Positions 8,045 through 16,277 of a stretch of 30,608 nt of DNA are shown one piece after another. The stretch's first letter is position 1; each line of letters begins with the position of its first letter. A program made the position numbers and the translations under genes. Source of the stretch: CAZULF01 sp964621215 (GTDB lineage: Bacteria > Pseudomonadota > Gammaproteobacteria > UBA1113); the NCBI GenBank assembly GCA_964621215.1, contig CAZULF010000013.1, positions 1 through 30,608 on the forward strand, in the 5' to 3' direction. The notes under the pieces were generated by a model. The model was not told the origin of the DNA and made no database searches. It saw only the letters and a list, made by a program, of their open reading frames with translations.

Positions 8045-9939
8045 TGTAGCGAGGGTGCTGAGGTTTTAGCTTCGTCTATATCAGAATATTTTTGCTCAAT
8101 ATATGCTTGAACTTTAGTTAGGAGTATCTCGTTTATACTAGAAGTTGATGAGGGAGTGTATTTAAGCATGCTTTTAACTTTTTTCTCATTGATTTCAAAA
8201 ACAACTTGCCCTGGATTGTGAGGATCAATTTCTGCTTTCCAGTGAAAGGTTGTTAAAATATCTATAGCTGCTTCGCGAGTTTTGCCGGTTCCAACACCAC
8301 AAACACAATAAAAAGATAGGGGAAAGCTTAATTTTTTATCGTTGTAATTTCGGCATATCTCATTATACGCTCGATGTAAAAACACCTCCATCTCTAAGCG
8401 AGAATAAGTTCCATATTGAGGAATACCATCACGAGAGACAGAAAAATGATGGAAATTTATTTTCATGACGTTTTCTATCAGGCTAATCTTAGTTGTTTTA
8501 TACAGCCCTATCGATAATGCATATTCATATAGACGAGTGGCAGCTTCATATTTCTTTTGTTGTGCCAGCGCAGAAAGTATAATTCTAAAAGCCTCTTCGG
8601 TAGGTTCTTGAATTTTTATAAATTCGTCTAATGCAACTTCTAATAGGTCATTTTTTGCATAATTTTCAATAAGTGCAATTTTGACTAGTAAAGTTTCTTG
8701 TAGAAACAAGGGCAACTCATTGTAAGACTTTACCACCTCATCATGGGGTTGCTTTTTTCGAATTAGAATTTTCAAGAAGTCTTGACATATTTCATCCGTC
8801 AACAACGCTCGAGGTATTGATTTAAAATATTTTTTAATTCCATCAACAGATTTAGTGTAAGCAATAAATTGTAATCTAAGCTTATAAGTTCCACTGTTAA
8901 AGCCTGGGGCGTTTTCTAAAAATAAATTATTTATTTCACTTTCAATAACTTCTGAATTGGCTTTGCTTTTTTTTAGTTTTTCCAGTTTCCCCAGGTGTAT
9001 TTTTAATAAGCTATTAAAAGTCGCAATACTGACATTCTTATTATATAAATCTCGCAACTTTCTCAATTCAGTATGTGGTTGATGAAAATGAAATACTAAT
9101 AAATAACTACTTGCAAAAATATCGAGTTCTTCTTGTGGTGAATCTGAATATTTTTCACATGTTAGTTTATAAAGCGCATCAGCGTTCTCCTTAGTACCGA
9201 AGCGCATATTGACATATTTCTTCAACAAAATTGACATAAAACTTAATGGAGGATAAATAGAATGTTTCGTTGAGCTATTTAAAAAAGTAATTGCATCATT
9301 ATAATCAGCTTGGTATAACCAATCATATAATGAAAGCATTTCAAAATGCTCAATACTATCAGAGGGGAAATTATTTTTTATTTCTATCATAAGTTGGTAA
9401 AAAAATTGTTTTTTTTCTGCAGCGGCGAGTTGCTCGTTTGAAGTAGGCTTGCTAAGAACAAGTTTAGGAATATTAAGCTCTACTTTTGCTTGATTAACTT
9501 TTGATATTCGTTTAACAGGTTTAAACAGCATTGCACTACATGGTGACACATCGATTTTTTGTTCAGCTATACTCCCGATATATTCTAATAGTTCAATACT
9601 ATCTTTATCTAATGTATTCGATGATGCACCTCTGTGGGATGTGCTTGAGCTAGATGTGCTTGCCTTAGATGAATTTTCTAAAGTAATATGTGCTCCGCTT
9701 GTAAAGAAAAGCTCAATGATTAATGTTCCCGTTGTATTGAAGTTATATTCAACTTTGGTAAGTTGAGATTTAGTGGTGACCAGCCTAATAAAATCTGCTT
9801 TTAAGCCTTTTTTGATAGGTATAGGTTTACTCGCCCGCAAAGGTAAAGATGATTCTTCAAGGCAACGTTTTATTTCTTCATATTGTGGGTTTTTTAAAAT
9901 ATATTTTCCTAAGGGGCCTAAATTAATTTGATATCGCAT
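8041..9939 (-). CDS. PPR-like helical repeat protein with C-terminal SMR-like domain
   Basis: From the ATG at 9939 the protein has 632 residues. The N-terminal part (1-90) is unrecognised and is followed by a serine-rich linker (KASTSSSSTSHRGASS, about 92-107). The middle (about 190-490) is all helical, with PPR/TPR-like units such as EEAFRIILSALAQQKKYEAA then RLYEYALSIG. The region at about 490-585 resembles an SMR domain: FHHFS in place of the LDxHG start, a long helix, CGVGTGK in place of TGxG, and DPHNPGQVVFEI as the typical NPG ending. PPR-SMR proteins are chiefly organelle RNA-binding proteins of eukaryotes, and some SMR domains are endonucleases. RNA binding here is inferred. The start is chosen because GAGG lies 8 bases upstream; a GTG at 9993, inside the repeat, would add 18 residues. 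The gene is flanked by 65-bp direct repeats. Confidence 0.7.
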   Translation of the reverse strand: MRYQINLGPLGKYILKNPQYEEIKRCLEESSLPLRASKPIPIKKGLKADFIRLVTTKSQLTKVEYNFNTTGTLIIELFFTSGAHITLENSSKASTSSSSTSHRGASSNTLDKDSIELLEYIGSIAEQKIDVSPCSAMLFKPVKRISKVNQAKVELNIPKLVLSKPTSNEQLAAAEKKQFFYQLMIEIKNNFPSDSIEHFEMLSLYDWLYQADYNDAITFLNSSTKHSIYPPLSFMSILLKKYVNMRFGTKENADALYKLTCEKYSDSPQEELDIFASSYLLVFHFHQPHTELRKLRDLYNKNVSIATFNSLLKIHLGKLEKLKKSKANSEVIESEINNLFLENAPGFNSGTYKLRLQFIAYTKSVDGIKKYFKSIPRALLTDEICQDFLKILIRKKQPHDEVVKSYNELPLFLQETLLVKIALIENYAKNDLLEVALDEFIKIQEPTEEAFRIILSALAQQKKYEAATRLYEYALSIGLYKTTKISLIENVMKINFHHFSVSRDGIPQYGTYSRLEMEVFLHRAYNEICRNYNDKKLSFPLSFYCVCGVGTGKTREAAIDILTTFHWKAEIDPHNPGQVVFEINEKKVKSMLKYTPSSTSSINEILLTKVQAYIEQKYSDIDEAKTSAPSLH

Positions 9940-9985
9940 AAGTTTAACCTCAACAAATGGAATGTAATTCACATTAGCATGCATA

Positions 9986-10050
9986 CAAGCCACTAATCAA
10001 GCCGTTACTCTGTTTCTACAGCAGTTGACGCAGTTTGTTTTGAAAAATGC
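9986..10050 (+). repeat. 65-bp direct repeat, copy B (3' end of MFS gene / old lipoprotein 3' end)
   Basis: This is the second copy of the repeat at 7973-8037. On the plus strand the lipoprotein reading frame stays open through it and ends in LKNAT and a TAA at 10055-10057. On the minus strand it encodes the last residues of the MFS transporter. This is what would be left if the lipoprotein and MFS genes once overlapped tail to tail and a 2-kb segment was inserted with duplication of the overlap. Confidence 0.95.
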
Positions 10051-11261
10051 CACATAATTACGGCAGAGAGGATACTAAAACCGGTTACCACAAAAAATGG
10101 CATCGTTAAGCTAATTGAGCTTAATGGCCCGGTGGCAATCGCGGTGATACCCCATGCTGCGCCTGCAATAGCCGCGGATATTCCCATAATCCAGCCTTGC
10201 GATGCCTCACCCACCGCTTTGGAATAAATGGAAAGACCAACGGTATATGACAAGGAAATTCCAATAGCGCCCAAAATAACCGCACAATATTGCCACGCTT
10301 CGTTAGTGAATATCCCAGCACATAAACCACCCGCCGCTAGAAAAATGCCACCTTGAATATACAGAATTTCATCACGTTTATAGTACTTAATTAATGCCTT
10401 AATTCCCCAGCTTAAGGTAATAGCAGAAGCAATGCCGAGCACGGTATAAAATATGCCGATTTGAGCGGTGGTATAATGATAATTTTGTACTAAAAAGAAA
10501 GCTAAGATTTGAAAATATAAACTCCAACTTACTTGTAATGCGAAAAATGAAAATGATATGTTGCGTATAGATTTTTGTTTGAAGGCATCAAAAAATAAGT
10601 TAATACATTTAAGCCATTGAATCACTTGCTCGCGTTTGATTGCATGCGTTTCATGAAAAGTGAAAATCAGTAATACAGCATTCAATAAGGATACCAGGGC
10701 CGCTATTTGCAGTGGGGTCCCATAATTGAACCATGACGCGAGCCGTTGTTCTGACATAAAACCACCAATAATCGGGCCCAAAACCACACCTAAGGTTGCG
10801 GCCAATACGATATAACTCATATTGCGTGTTTTCGTTTCGGCAGTACTAATGTCAGCAATCGCAGCTTGTGCAATGGGCTGACTACCAGCAAATGCACCAG
10901 CAAATACACGAGATAATATAAAGAGGAAGAAACTTTGAGTGGAAACACTGATGGCTCCGATTAAATAACCCATGGCTTCACCAAATAAGCATAATAGTAA
11001 TACTTTTTTACGTCCGAGTTTATCAGAGAGATCACCAATGATAGGTGCACTGATAAACATGCAGATAGGCCAAAGGCTTAATTGCAATCCGTATAAAAAA
11101 TTGCGAGAAGTCATATTGATGGATGCAGGTAACAATCCATTTATAGGATCAAAAAATAAAGGTGCTAGTACTGGGAAGACAATACATAATCCCATTACAT
11201 CAACAAAAATAACCATGAATAGCGGCAACATTGTGCGCCAGTTTTGTGTTTGAGTAGTCAT
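10005..11261 (-). CDS. MFS transporter, TetA/multidrug-efflux-like
   Basis: This is a 418-residue inner membrane protein with about 12 hydrophobic helices, the normal size and shape of an MFS antiporter. Motif A between helices 2 and 3 is GDLSDKLGRKKVL (about 75-87). SRVFAGAFAGSQPIAQAAIADIS and the GVVLGPIIGG motif C-like stretch (about 158-167) resemble the tetracycline/multidrug H+ antiporter group. The substrate cannot be assigned. The C-terminal residues FSKQTASTAVETE are encoded antisense to the duplicated end of the lipoprotein gene. There is no other gene in its transcript, and the 247-base region upstream would hold its promoter. Confidence 0.88.
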   Translation of the reverse strand: MTTQTQNWRTMLPLFMVIFVDVMGLCIVFPVLAPLFFDPINGLLPASINMTSRNFLYGLQLSLWPICMFISAPIIGDLSDKLGRKKVLLLCLFGEAMGYLIGAISVSTQSFFLFILSRVFAGAFAGSQPIAQAAIADISTAETKTRNMSYIVLAATLGVVLGPIIGGFMSEQRLASWFNYGTPLQIAALVSLLNAVLLIFTFHETHAIKREQVIQWLKCINLFFDAFKQKSIRNISFSFFALQVSWSLYFQILAFFLVQNYHYTTAQIGIFYTVLGIASAITLSWGIKALIKYYKRDEILYIQGGIFLAAGGLCAGIFTNEAWQYCAVILGAIGISLSYTVGLSIYSKAVGEASQGWIMGISAAIAGAAWGITAIATGPLSSISLTMPFFVVTGFSILSAVIMWHFSKQTASTAVETE

Positions 11262-11479
11262 AAGAGTTTCTCGGAAGAGGTTAATATAGTAAGTCAGAAC
11301 AGGATGCTATAGCAGATCAATTTATTATTATTTCGCAATTGTACACCAAATTGTAGGAATTGGAACATACGAGATGTGATAAAATAATGAAGCATCGCAA
11401 GTACTGCCCGTGCAAATGATCAAACTTGAGGCCGACAGCCTTATGCATTATTTAACCTGCCAAGTGCTATAATCAAGAA

Positions 11480-11507
11480 GGGTGGATTAGCGTAGCCTAA
11501 TCCACCC
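11480..11507. terminator. Hairpin after the aminotransferase gene (dispersed repeat type)
   Basis: GGGTGGATTAG (11480-11490) and CTAATCCACCC (11497-11507) form a perfect 11-bp stem with loop CGTAGC. The stem starts 2 bases past the aminotransferase stop on the minus strand. Only a weak T-rich stretch (TTCTTGATT) follows. The sequence resembles the GGTGGATTAGCG type of palindromic repeat common in proteobacteria. Confidence 0.65.
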
Positions 11508-11508
11508 T

Positions 11509-12768
11509 CTAACAATGCTGTTGAATCAACCTCTCTAACGCATCTAACCCGCGGACTAAAGCACTCATTTCGGGGCCGAAGCTAATGCGGCTATATTGGC
11601 TGAAGCGGGCATAGGTGCGACGTTTTTCAGGATTGACATCGAAGAACACGCCAGGGACGGTAATCACTTTTTCTTCTAAACCGGCTTCAAAAAAATGTAA
11701 TCCATCACGCAATGGCTCTGGAAGTTCTGATAAATTGGCCCAAATATAAAATGTGCCTTGCGGTGCAGCTTCCACAATGATGCCCATGCGTTGGAGTCGA
11801 TCTAACATGTATTGTCGTTTTTCTTTGAAACAGTGTTGTAATGCTAAGGTTTCTTGAATCACGTGTTGTGGCTCTAACAATTTCATCACTTCATTTTGAA
11901 TCGGATGATTGGCGCCGCCATCAAGAAACGATCCAGCGCTAGCAATGGTTTGAATAACGGATTTGGGTGCTAAGGTCCAGCTAATACGCCAACCGGGATA
12001 ACGCCAGTTTTTGGTAAGGCCATCGATAATAATCACGGGATCCTGGTTTACATCGTCCACATATTCGGCGGCGGAAACCATTTTAGGCACGCCATTTTTA
12101 ACCGTATCGTTATAAATATAATGCGAATAGAACTCATCCATAATCAATGAGCATCGATAGTCACGCGCATGTTGTACCCATTGTTGCAATCGCTCACCTT
12201 CAATTAATTGGCCTGTGGGATTACATGGGTTACTCAATAATAATGCTTTTAATCCACGTCCTAAAATTTCAGCTTTGACTTGATCTAAGCTGGCTTTGTA
12301 ATCACATGCGGAATCGAGCAAAATAGGAATGGGCACAAAGGCTTTAAAAATACTGAGCAGCTCTTCGTAAGCGGTGTAATCCGGCAAAAAGTGCCCCATA
12401 TTGATATTACCGAGCGAAGCCGCAACTCGCGTTAAGGCGATGCGACCACCGCCGGAGATGCTGACATTTTCCCAGGTATATTGATGTGTTTTACCTTGAC
12501 GATAACGAAAGTTATAAAGCGCGGCCACTTTTTCGCGTAACGCACGCTGACCCACCACTGGGCTATATTCATGATGTGCAGGATCAATACATATCGAGTC
12601 AATCCGAGCCGGCGCTCCCGTTAACCAACCGGTTTCTGGTGCTCCCTGGCCTAAGTTCACCCATTCCGGATCGTCATGTTTATAGCCTTTTTCCATCGCG
12701 CGGTGCATAACATAAATAACACCGGTTTGCGGTACCTCGCGAAAGCCTGGAATGATGTGATGACTCAT
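11509..12768 (-). CDS. PLP-dependent class I/II aminotransferase
   Basis: This is a fold-type I aminotransferase of 419 residues. Features include NLGQGAPETG near the N-terminus, the tyrosine-containing HEYSPVVGQRALREKVAALY, LLSNPCNPTGQ (the N-P-TG motif), IMDEFYSHY with the aspartate that contacts the PLP nitrogen, and GLTKNWRYPGWRISW with the lysine that forms the Schiff base. The arginine that binds the substrate carboxylate is probably in FSQYSRISFG. The ordering resembles aspartate/alanine-type enzymes, but the amino donor cannot be assigned. A GAGGG sequence 9 bases before the ATG supports the start. It is monocistronic, with a hairpin at its end. Confidence 0.92.
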   Translation of the reverse strand: MSHHIIPGFREVPQTGVIYVMHRAMEKGYKHDDPEWVNLGQGAPETGWLTGAPARIDSICIDPAHHEYSPVVGQRALREKVAALYNFRYRQGKTHQYTWENVSISGGGRIALTRVAASLGNINMGHFLPDYTAYEELLSIFKAFVPIPILLDSACDYKASLDQVKAEILGRGLKALLLSNPCNPTGQLIEGERLQQWVQHARDYRCSLIMDEFYSHYIYNDTVKNGVPKMVSAAEYVDDVNQDPVIIIDGLTKNWRYPGWRISWTLAPKSVIQTIASAGSFLDGGANHPIQNEVMKLLEPQHVIQETLALQHCFKEKRQYMLDRLQRMGIIVEAAPQGTFYIWANLSELPEPLRDGLHFFEAGLEEKVITVPGVFFDVNPEKRRTYARFSQYSRISFGPEMSALVRGLDALERLIQQHC

Positions 12769-12942
12769 CTCAATTAACCCTCTGTAATATTATATGGATT
12801 TTAGGGGATTTTAAGATAGTAGTATAGGGGGAAGTTTCAATAAAAAATTGCCTCGTAAATAATTTGCTAATTTTTATAGGTTACAATAAGCGTATAGCCA
12901 ACTTAGTTGATCTTCACCTATAAATTAGGAATAAAATACTAT

Positions 12943-13818
12943 ATGAAGCATTCGAGAAAAAGGCCATTGGAATCAGGAAAATCTTCTAGAGAAAAATGGA
13001 CTACAAGCTTCTTCTATTCAAATTTTTCGATAGGAGAGCTATTGAAATCTTTAAAAATGCTGGATAAAGATGGAAAGCATATGAAAAGTCTATTAGTTGG
13101 ATTATCTTTTTTAGAAGCGGCTCCGTTTAAACCTGCTGAACAATTGCTACAGGAAAACTACGCAGAATTATATTTTCTTATTGGAGTTGCTTCTTTTAAT
13201 TTATCGGGAAAGCAAATGCTTCCTGCCAATTTCATGTCATCGCTAGATTATTTCGATAAAGCTATTGAACTTAAACGTAATTATTATCTTGCTTATCTTT
13301 ATCGTGCATTGGAATATACTAGACAATATGACTTTGCTAAAGCAACGCAGGATTTAGATTTGGCAAGAGGTTATAAAACCGAAGAAAGCGATGAGATGTT
13401 TTTTCAACTTGTTGATGCACAATTTAAGATAAGAAATGCAGAATATGATGAAGCAATCCAAATTCTGGAATCAGTTATTACAAATCACCCTAGGTGTTAT
13501 GAAGCAGTTTTTTATAGAGGCTTAGCCCATTATAATAAGTCGATGACATTATATTATCAGGGTGAAAAAGACTTCGAGGCACTTTTTAGTAAAGTACAAA
13601 GTTATCACGATGTTAAAAAATTTATTAACAATTCTCCCTCTCACATTCTTAAACCCATAGCCAAAAAGATACTAGGAATGATCGATCCTACATTAGCGCC
13701 GTATTATGCCCCCGATTTATCCGCATGGCTTAATCTTCCGCAGGTTTATGCGCATGAATTGATAGATATCAAAACTAGTAGTAGTACGTCATCATCCTCG
13801 TTAGCATTTTCGATATGA
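12943..13818 (+). CDS. TPR-like repeat protein with poly-serine C-terminus
   Basis: This is a 291-residue soluble helical protein. TPR-like units are visible: LYFLIGVASFNLSG, SLDYFDKAIELKRNYYLAYLYRALEYTRQ, DFAKATQDLDLARGY, FQLVDAQFKIRNAEYDEAIQILESVI and CYEAVFYRGLAHYN. TPR scaffolds mediate protein contacts, and the partner is unknown. The last residues are KTSSSTSSSS followed by LAFSI, a low-complexity tail shared in style with several neighbours. I start at the ATG at 12943, with AGGA at 12927-12930, in preference to an in-frame TTG at 12907 that would add 12 residues. It converges on the pyrophosphatase gene with only 14 bases between stops. Confidence 0.8.
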   Translation: MKHSRKRPLESGKSSREKWTTSFFYSNFSIGELLKSLKMLDKDGKHMKSLLVGLSFLEAAPFKPAEQLLQENYAELYFLIGVASFNLSGKQMLPANFMSSLDYFDKAIELKRNYYLAYLYRALEYTRQYDFAKATQDLDLARGYKTEESDEMFFQLVDAQFKIRNAEYDEAIQILESVITNHPRCYEAVFYRGLAHYNKSMTLYYQGEKDFEALFSKVQSYHDVKKFINNSPSHILKPIAKKILGMIDPTLAPYYAPDLSAWLNLPQVYAHELIDIKTSSSTSSSSLAFSI

Positions 13819-13832
13819 AAGAGTTTTTTTCT

Positions 13833-14459
13833 CTAATTTGATGATGAAGATAGTTTGGAAGAGGGGGGCGCATTGTAACGCTGCATCCCCTGCGAGATCT
13901 CTTTTTTAGCGTCTTTTACACTACCCCAACCGTCAGTTTTTACCCATTTATCTTTTTCCAAATCTTTATAATGTTTAAAGAAATAGTTGATTTTATCTAA
14001 CAGATCGACAGGAATATCTTTAGTATTTTTTATCTTACTGTATAGCGAAGTTAATGCATCAGCAGGAACAGCAAGAATCTTATTATCTTCACCTTCTTCA
14101 TCAGTCATAAACAATATACCAATCGGACGTACTTTAATGACTGAACCGGAGATCAGTGGTGTCGGTGTAATCACGAGCACATCGACAGGGTCGCCATCAT
14201 TGGCTAATGTTTTCGGGACATAACCATAATTACAAGGGTAAAACATCGCCGTACTCAAAAAGCGATTGACAAATAACATATTGGTTTCTTTATCGGTTTC
14301 GTATTTAACCGGGCTGCTTCCAGCGGGAATTTCAATTACGACATTCACTTCATCAGGAGCCTGAGACCCGGGAGTTAAGCTAGAAAGCCCAGCCATCACC
14401 GGCGTTGCAATAGTCAATGCCAGCGAGAAGAATAGTGTTTTTAAGAATGTTGCTTTCAT
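13833..14459 (-). CDS. ppa: Inorganic pyrophosphatase (class I) with N-terminal signal peptide
   Basis: This class I enzyme hydrolyses diphosphate to two phosphates using Mg2+. The signature DGDPVDV is at residues 88-94, and the sequence around it (TPLISGSVIKVRPIG, MTDEEGEDNKILAVP, HYKDLEKDKWVK) matches soluble bacterial pyrophosphatases. Unlike the usual cytoplasmic enzyme of about 175 residues, this one has 208 residues. It begins with a clear Sec-type signal (MKATFLKTLFFSLALTIATP, then VMA as likely cleavage site at 23/24), so it should work in the periplasm or outside the cell. It ends in a serine-rich tail (KLSSSSN). A second, cytoplasmic enzyme would be expected elsewhere in the genome. 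Confidence 0.95.
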   Translation of the reverse strand: MKATFLKTLFFSLALTIATPVMAGLSSLTPGSQAPDEVNVVIEIPAGSSPVKYETDKETNMLFVNRFLSTAMFYPCNYGYVPKTLANDGDPVDVLVITPTPLISGSVIKVRPIGILFMTDEEGEDNKILAVPADALTSLYSKIKNTKDIPVDLLDKINYFFKHYKDLEKDKWVKTDGWGSVKDAKKEISQGMQRYNAPPSSKLSSSSN

Positions 14460-14504
14460 GGAGTTAAATTCGCTTATTTCAAATAATACCGGTTATACCA
14501 CAGA

Positions 14505-15857
14505 TCAGCGTTGAAAATTTAGATTTGCTGGAGGCGCTGACTGTTGACTGGACGATGATGAGCTGGTTGATGGTTCAGTACCTAATGGGGCAGCAAATAA
14601 TCTAAAACCTGCTCCGAACATTGATGTTTGACCTTGTAGAAGAGGAAATTGCTGGAGAATATTTTGCAACTGCGGTGCTGAACAACGGGGGAGCAATGGC
14701 AAGAGTTGAAGTAGTATATTCGTTTTTGCATCGGCTTCTAATTGCTCACGGTTCAGCTTCATCGGGTCGGTCTCTAATATCTGAGATGGAGATGTTTCTG
14801 CAGTTTCGTCTGGGTTTAATGACTCAGGAATGGGTGTAGTCGACTCACTAAACATCGGGTCAGTCTCTAATACGGGAGATTGCGGTGTTTCTGCAGTTTG
14901 GTCTGAGTTTAGTGGCTCAGGAATGGGCGTAGTCGACTCAGATGCCCCCCACTCAGGTAAATCACTTATCACTGGTGCAAGACGTGGAATTTGTAAATTA
15001 GGAGGTAATACTGGCTGTGTTGGTTCCACGCAAGGACGTTTTCTAGATGCTGAATCACCAGCGCTCGTTCTTTTCCCAAGTATATCCCTAGTAGATAAGT
15101 CTGCAACTGCGTCATCCATCTCAGTAGGTTGTTCCACATCGACTAGTTCTGATAGAAAGTCAGGCCTCCAATTCGTTTCTTCAGAGTCGGTTTTTTTGCG
15201 AAAATTCATTTTGGTTATTACTACATAAGTAATTGTCTCAAATAATTTCTCTTTTGAAAGCGTATGAATGTCCTTCTTATCCCATGGGAATCTCTCTACT
15301 GCGATGTCGAGCAAGTTTCCCATGTTTTTAAAAATGACATTAGCGCTTGATAAATACTCCGTCTGCTTAATTTTAGGGATATTGTCATTACGAGATAGTT
15401 TTCGAAAGATGATTCCATTATAAAATTGTATTGTGAGCTGTAGCAAATGTAGGTTGGGATTAGCTCGAACAAAACGTTGAAACAGTTCATTTTTGCTAAT
15501 TATCGTTTCAATACCAGCAATTACCTTGTTTCTTCGCTCTTCGATTAACGCTTTCATTTGACCGTTCTGTCTAATACCCAGCTTATTAATAAGTAAAATT
15601 CCATTTTTATGCCAGAGTACAATAGTACTAGCTAAATGATTAAGGTCTTTCTTGAGCTTAAGTAATGAATCCTCAGTGTCGCATATTGGAAGCGTCTGGA
15701 TTAGCTGAATAGTTTTCTCATAAAATTTTTTCACATGCTCTATAAGCAACGCTGCATTGTCGTTATTTTCTGGCCTCTCAGGAAGTCCCCACTTTCGCGC
15801 TGGGTAAGACCGATGTCGTCTCCGAGGCGGTAGTTTATTTCCATGTCTGCGTACCAT
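14505..15857 (-). CDS. Protein of unknown function with 31-residue tandem repeat and poly-serine tail
   Basis: No family is recognised in these 450 residues. The N-terminus is strongly basic (RRHGNKLPPRRRHRSYPARK, residues 3-22). A helical region fills about 30-225. Then comes an acidic/proline-rich stretch with two tandem 31-residue units, each starting ESTTPIPE and ending LETDPM. A helical LQLLPLLPRC segment and a serine tail (STSSSSSSQQSAPP) close the protein. KRTSAGDSASRKRP (about 260-273) looks like a bipartite nuclear localisation signal, though its spacer is short. AAGGA 7 bases before the ATG supports the start. There is no signal peptide. This style of protein is common among effectors of intracellular bacteria, which is an inference and not a demonstrated role. 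Confidence 0.75.
   Translation of the reverse strand: MVRRHGNKLPPRRRHRSYPARKWGLPERPENNDNAALLIEHVKKFYEKTIQLIQTLPICDTEDSLLKLKKDLNHLASTIVLWHKNGILLINKLGIRQNGQMKALIEERRNKVIAGIETIISKNELFQRFVRANPNLHLLQLTIQFYNGIIFRKLSRNDNIPKIKQTEYLSSANVIFKNMGNLLDIAVERFPWDKKDIHTLSKEKLFETITYVVITKMNFRKKTDSEETNWRPDFLSELVDVEQPTEMDDAVADLSTRDILGKRTSAGDSASRKRPCVEPTQPVLPPNLQIPRLAPVISDLPEWGASESTTPIPEPLNSDQTAETPQSPVLETDPMFSESTTPIPESLNPDETAETSPSQILETDPMKLNREQLEADAKTNILLQLLPLLPRCSAPQLQNILQQFPLLQGQTSMFGAGFRLFAAPLGTEPSTSSSSSSQQSAPPANLNFQR
14760..14940 (-). repeat. Two tandem 93-bp coding repeats
   Basis: Bases 14760-14847 and 14853-14940 are similar 88-base units with a 93-base period, giving a 31-residue protein repeat. The match is strongest over the last 50 or so bases of each unit. 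In-frame duplication is the simplest origin. Confidence 0.85.
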
Positions 15858-16028
15858 AAAAAATCCTTAACTGTCGTTATACTTATTGGTAAAATATAAG
15901 CTCACTTCTCCCAATAGGAGTGACTATAAACGCACATTTTAGCTAAAAAAGTACAGGCTGGCAATGGCTTGCTGTGTTCGTGAATGGTGTGCCCCTTGAA
16001 ATGGGAAAGACCCAGAAAAAGTAGTAAT

Positions 16029-16079
16029 TGGAGCTGGCGATGGGAATCGAACCCGCGACCTGATGATTACAAATCATTC
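16029..16079 (-). other. 3' half of tRNA-Thr(TGT): probable attachment site remnant
   Basis: Read on the minus strand, this contains the anticodon arm with loop TTTGTAA (anticodon TGT), the variable region, a T arm with GGTTCGATTCC, and the acceptor 3' strand CGCCAGC followed by TCCA. No D arm or 5' acceptor strand follows to the right, so it is not a full gene. The T stem also has one C-A mismatch. A tRNA 3' fragment without its 5' half is the classic mark left at the distal end of an element integrated into the tRNA gene. Its orientation places the element to the right. The 420-base gap from 15858 to 16277 holds nothing else that I can support. Confidence 0.85.
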
Positions 16080-16277
16080 CGTAAAAATCATTTATTTCGT
16101 TTAAAATCAATAAATTACGCTCTTGATTTTTCTAATACAATCGGTCCAAATATTCCGAAAACCTCATATTTTTCTGCAGAACTATCTTGCTTATTAGAAA
16201 CATTTTAACCCAATCGAGAGAGGTAGACAAATGCATATTTTTATCAAAAAACAATACAAATCAATGGAGAACATCTA

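Noticed and set aside
14760..14940. CRISPR-like tandem repeats
   Set aside because: There are only two units of 88 bases, they are in frame inside a coding sequence, and there are no spacers or cas genes.
14830..15228. Plus-strand open frame of 132 codons opposite the 31-residue-repeat protein
   Set aside because: It is the antisense of a repetitive coding sequence, which favours long false frames; it has no ribosome binding site and an unnatural composition.
15984..16208. Open frame of 74 codons reading WRWESNPRPDDYKSF
   Set aside because: This is the antisense reading of a tRNA-Thr 3' half and a well-known false protein, so the tRNA fragment is the real feature.
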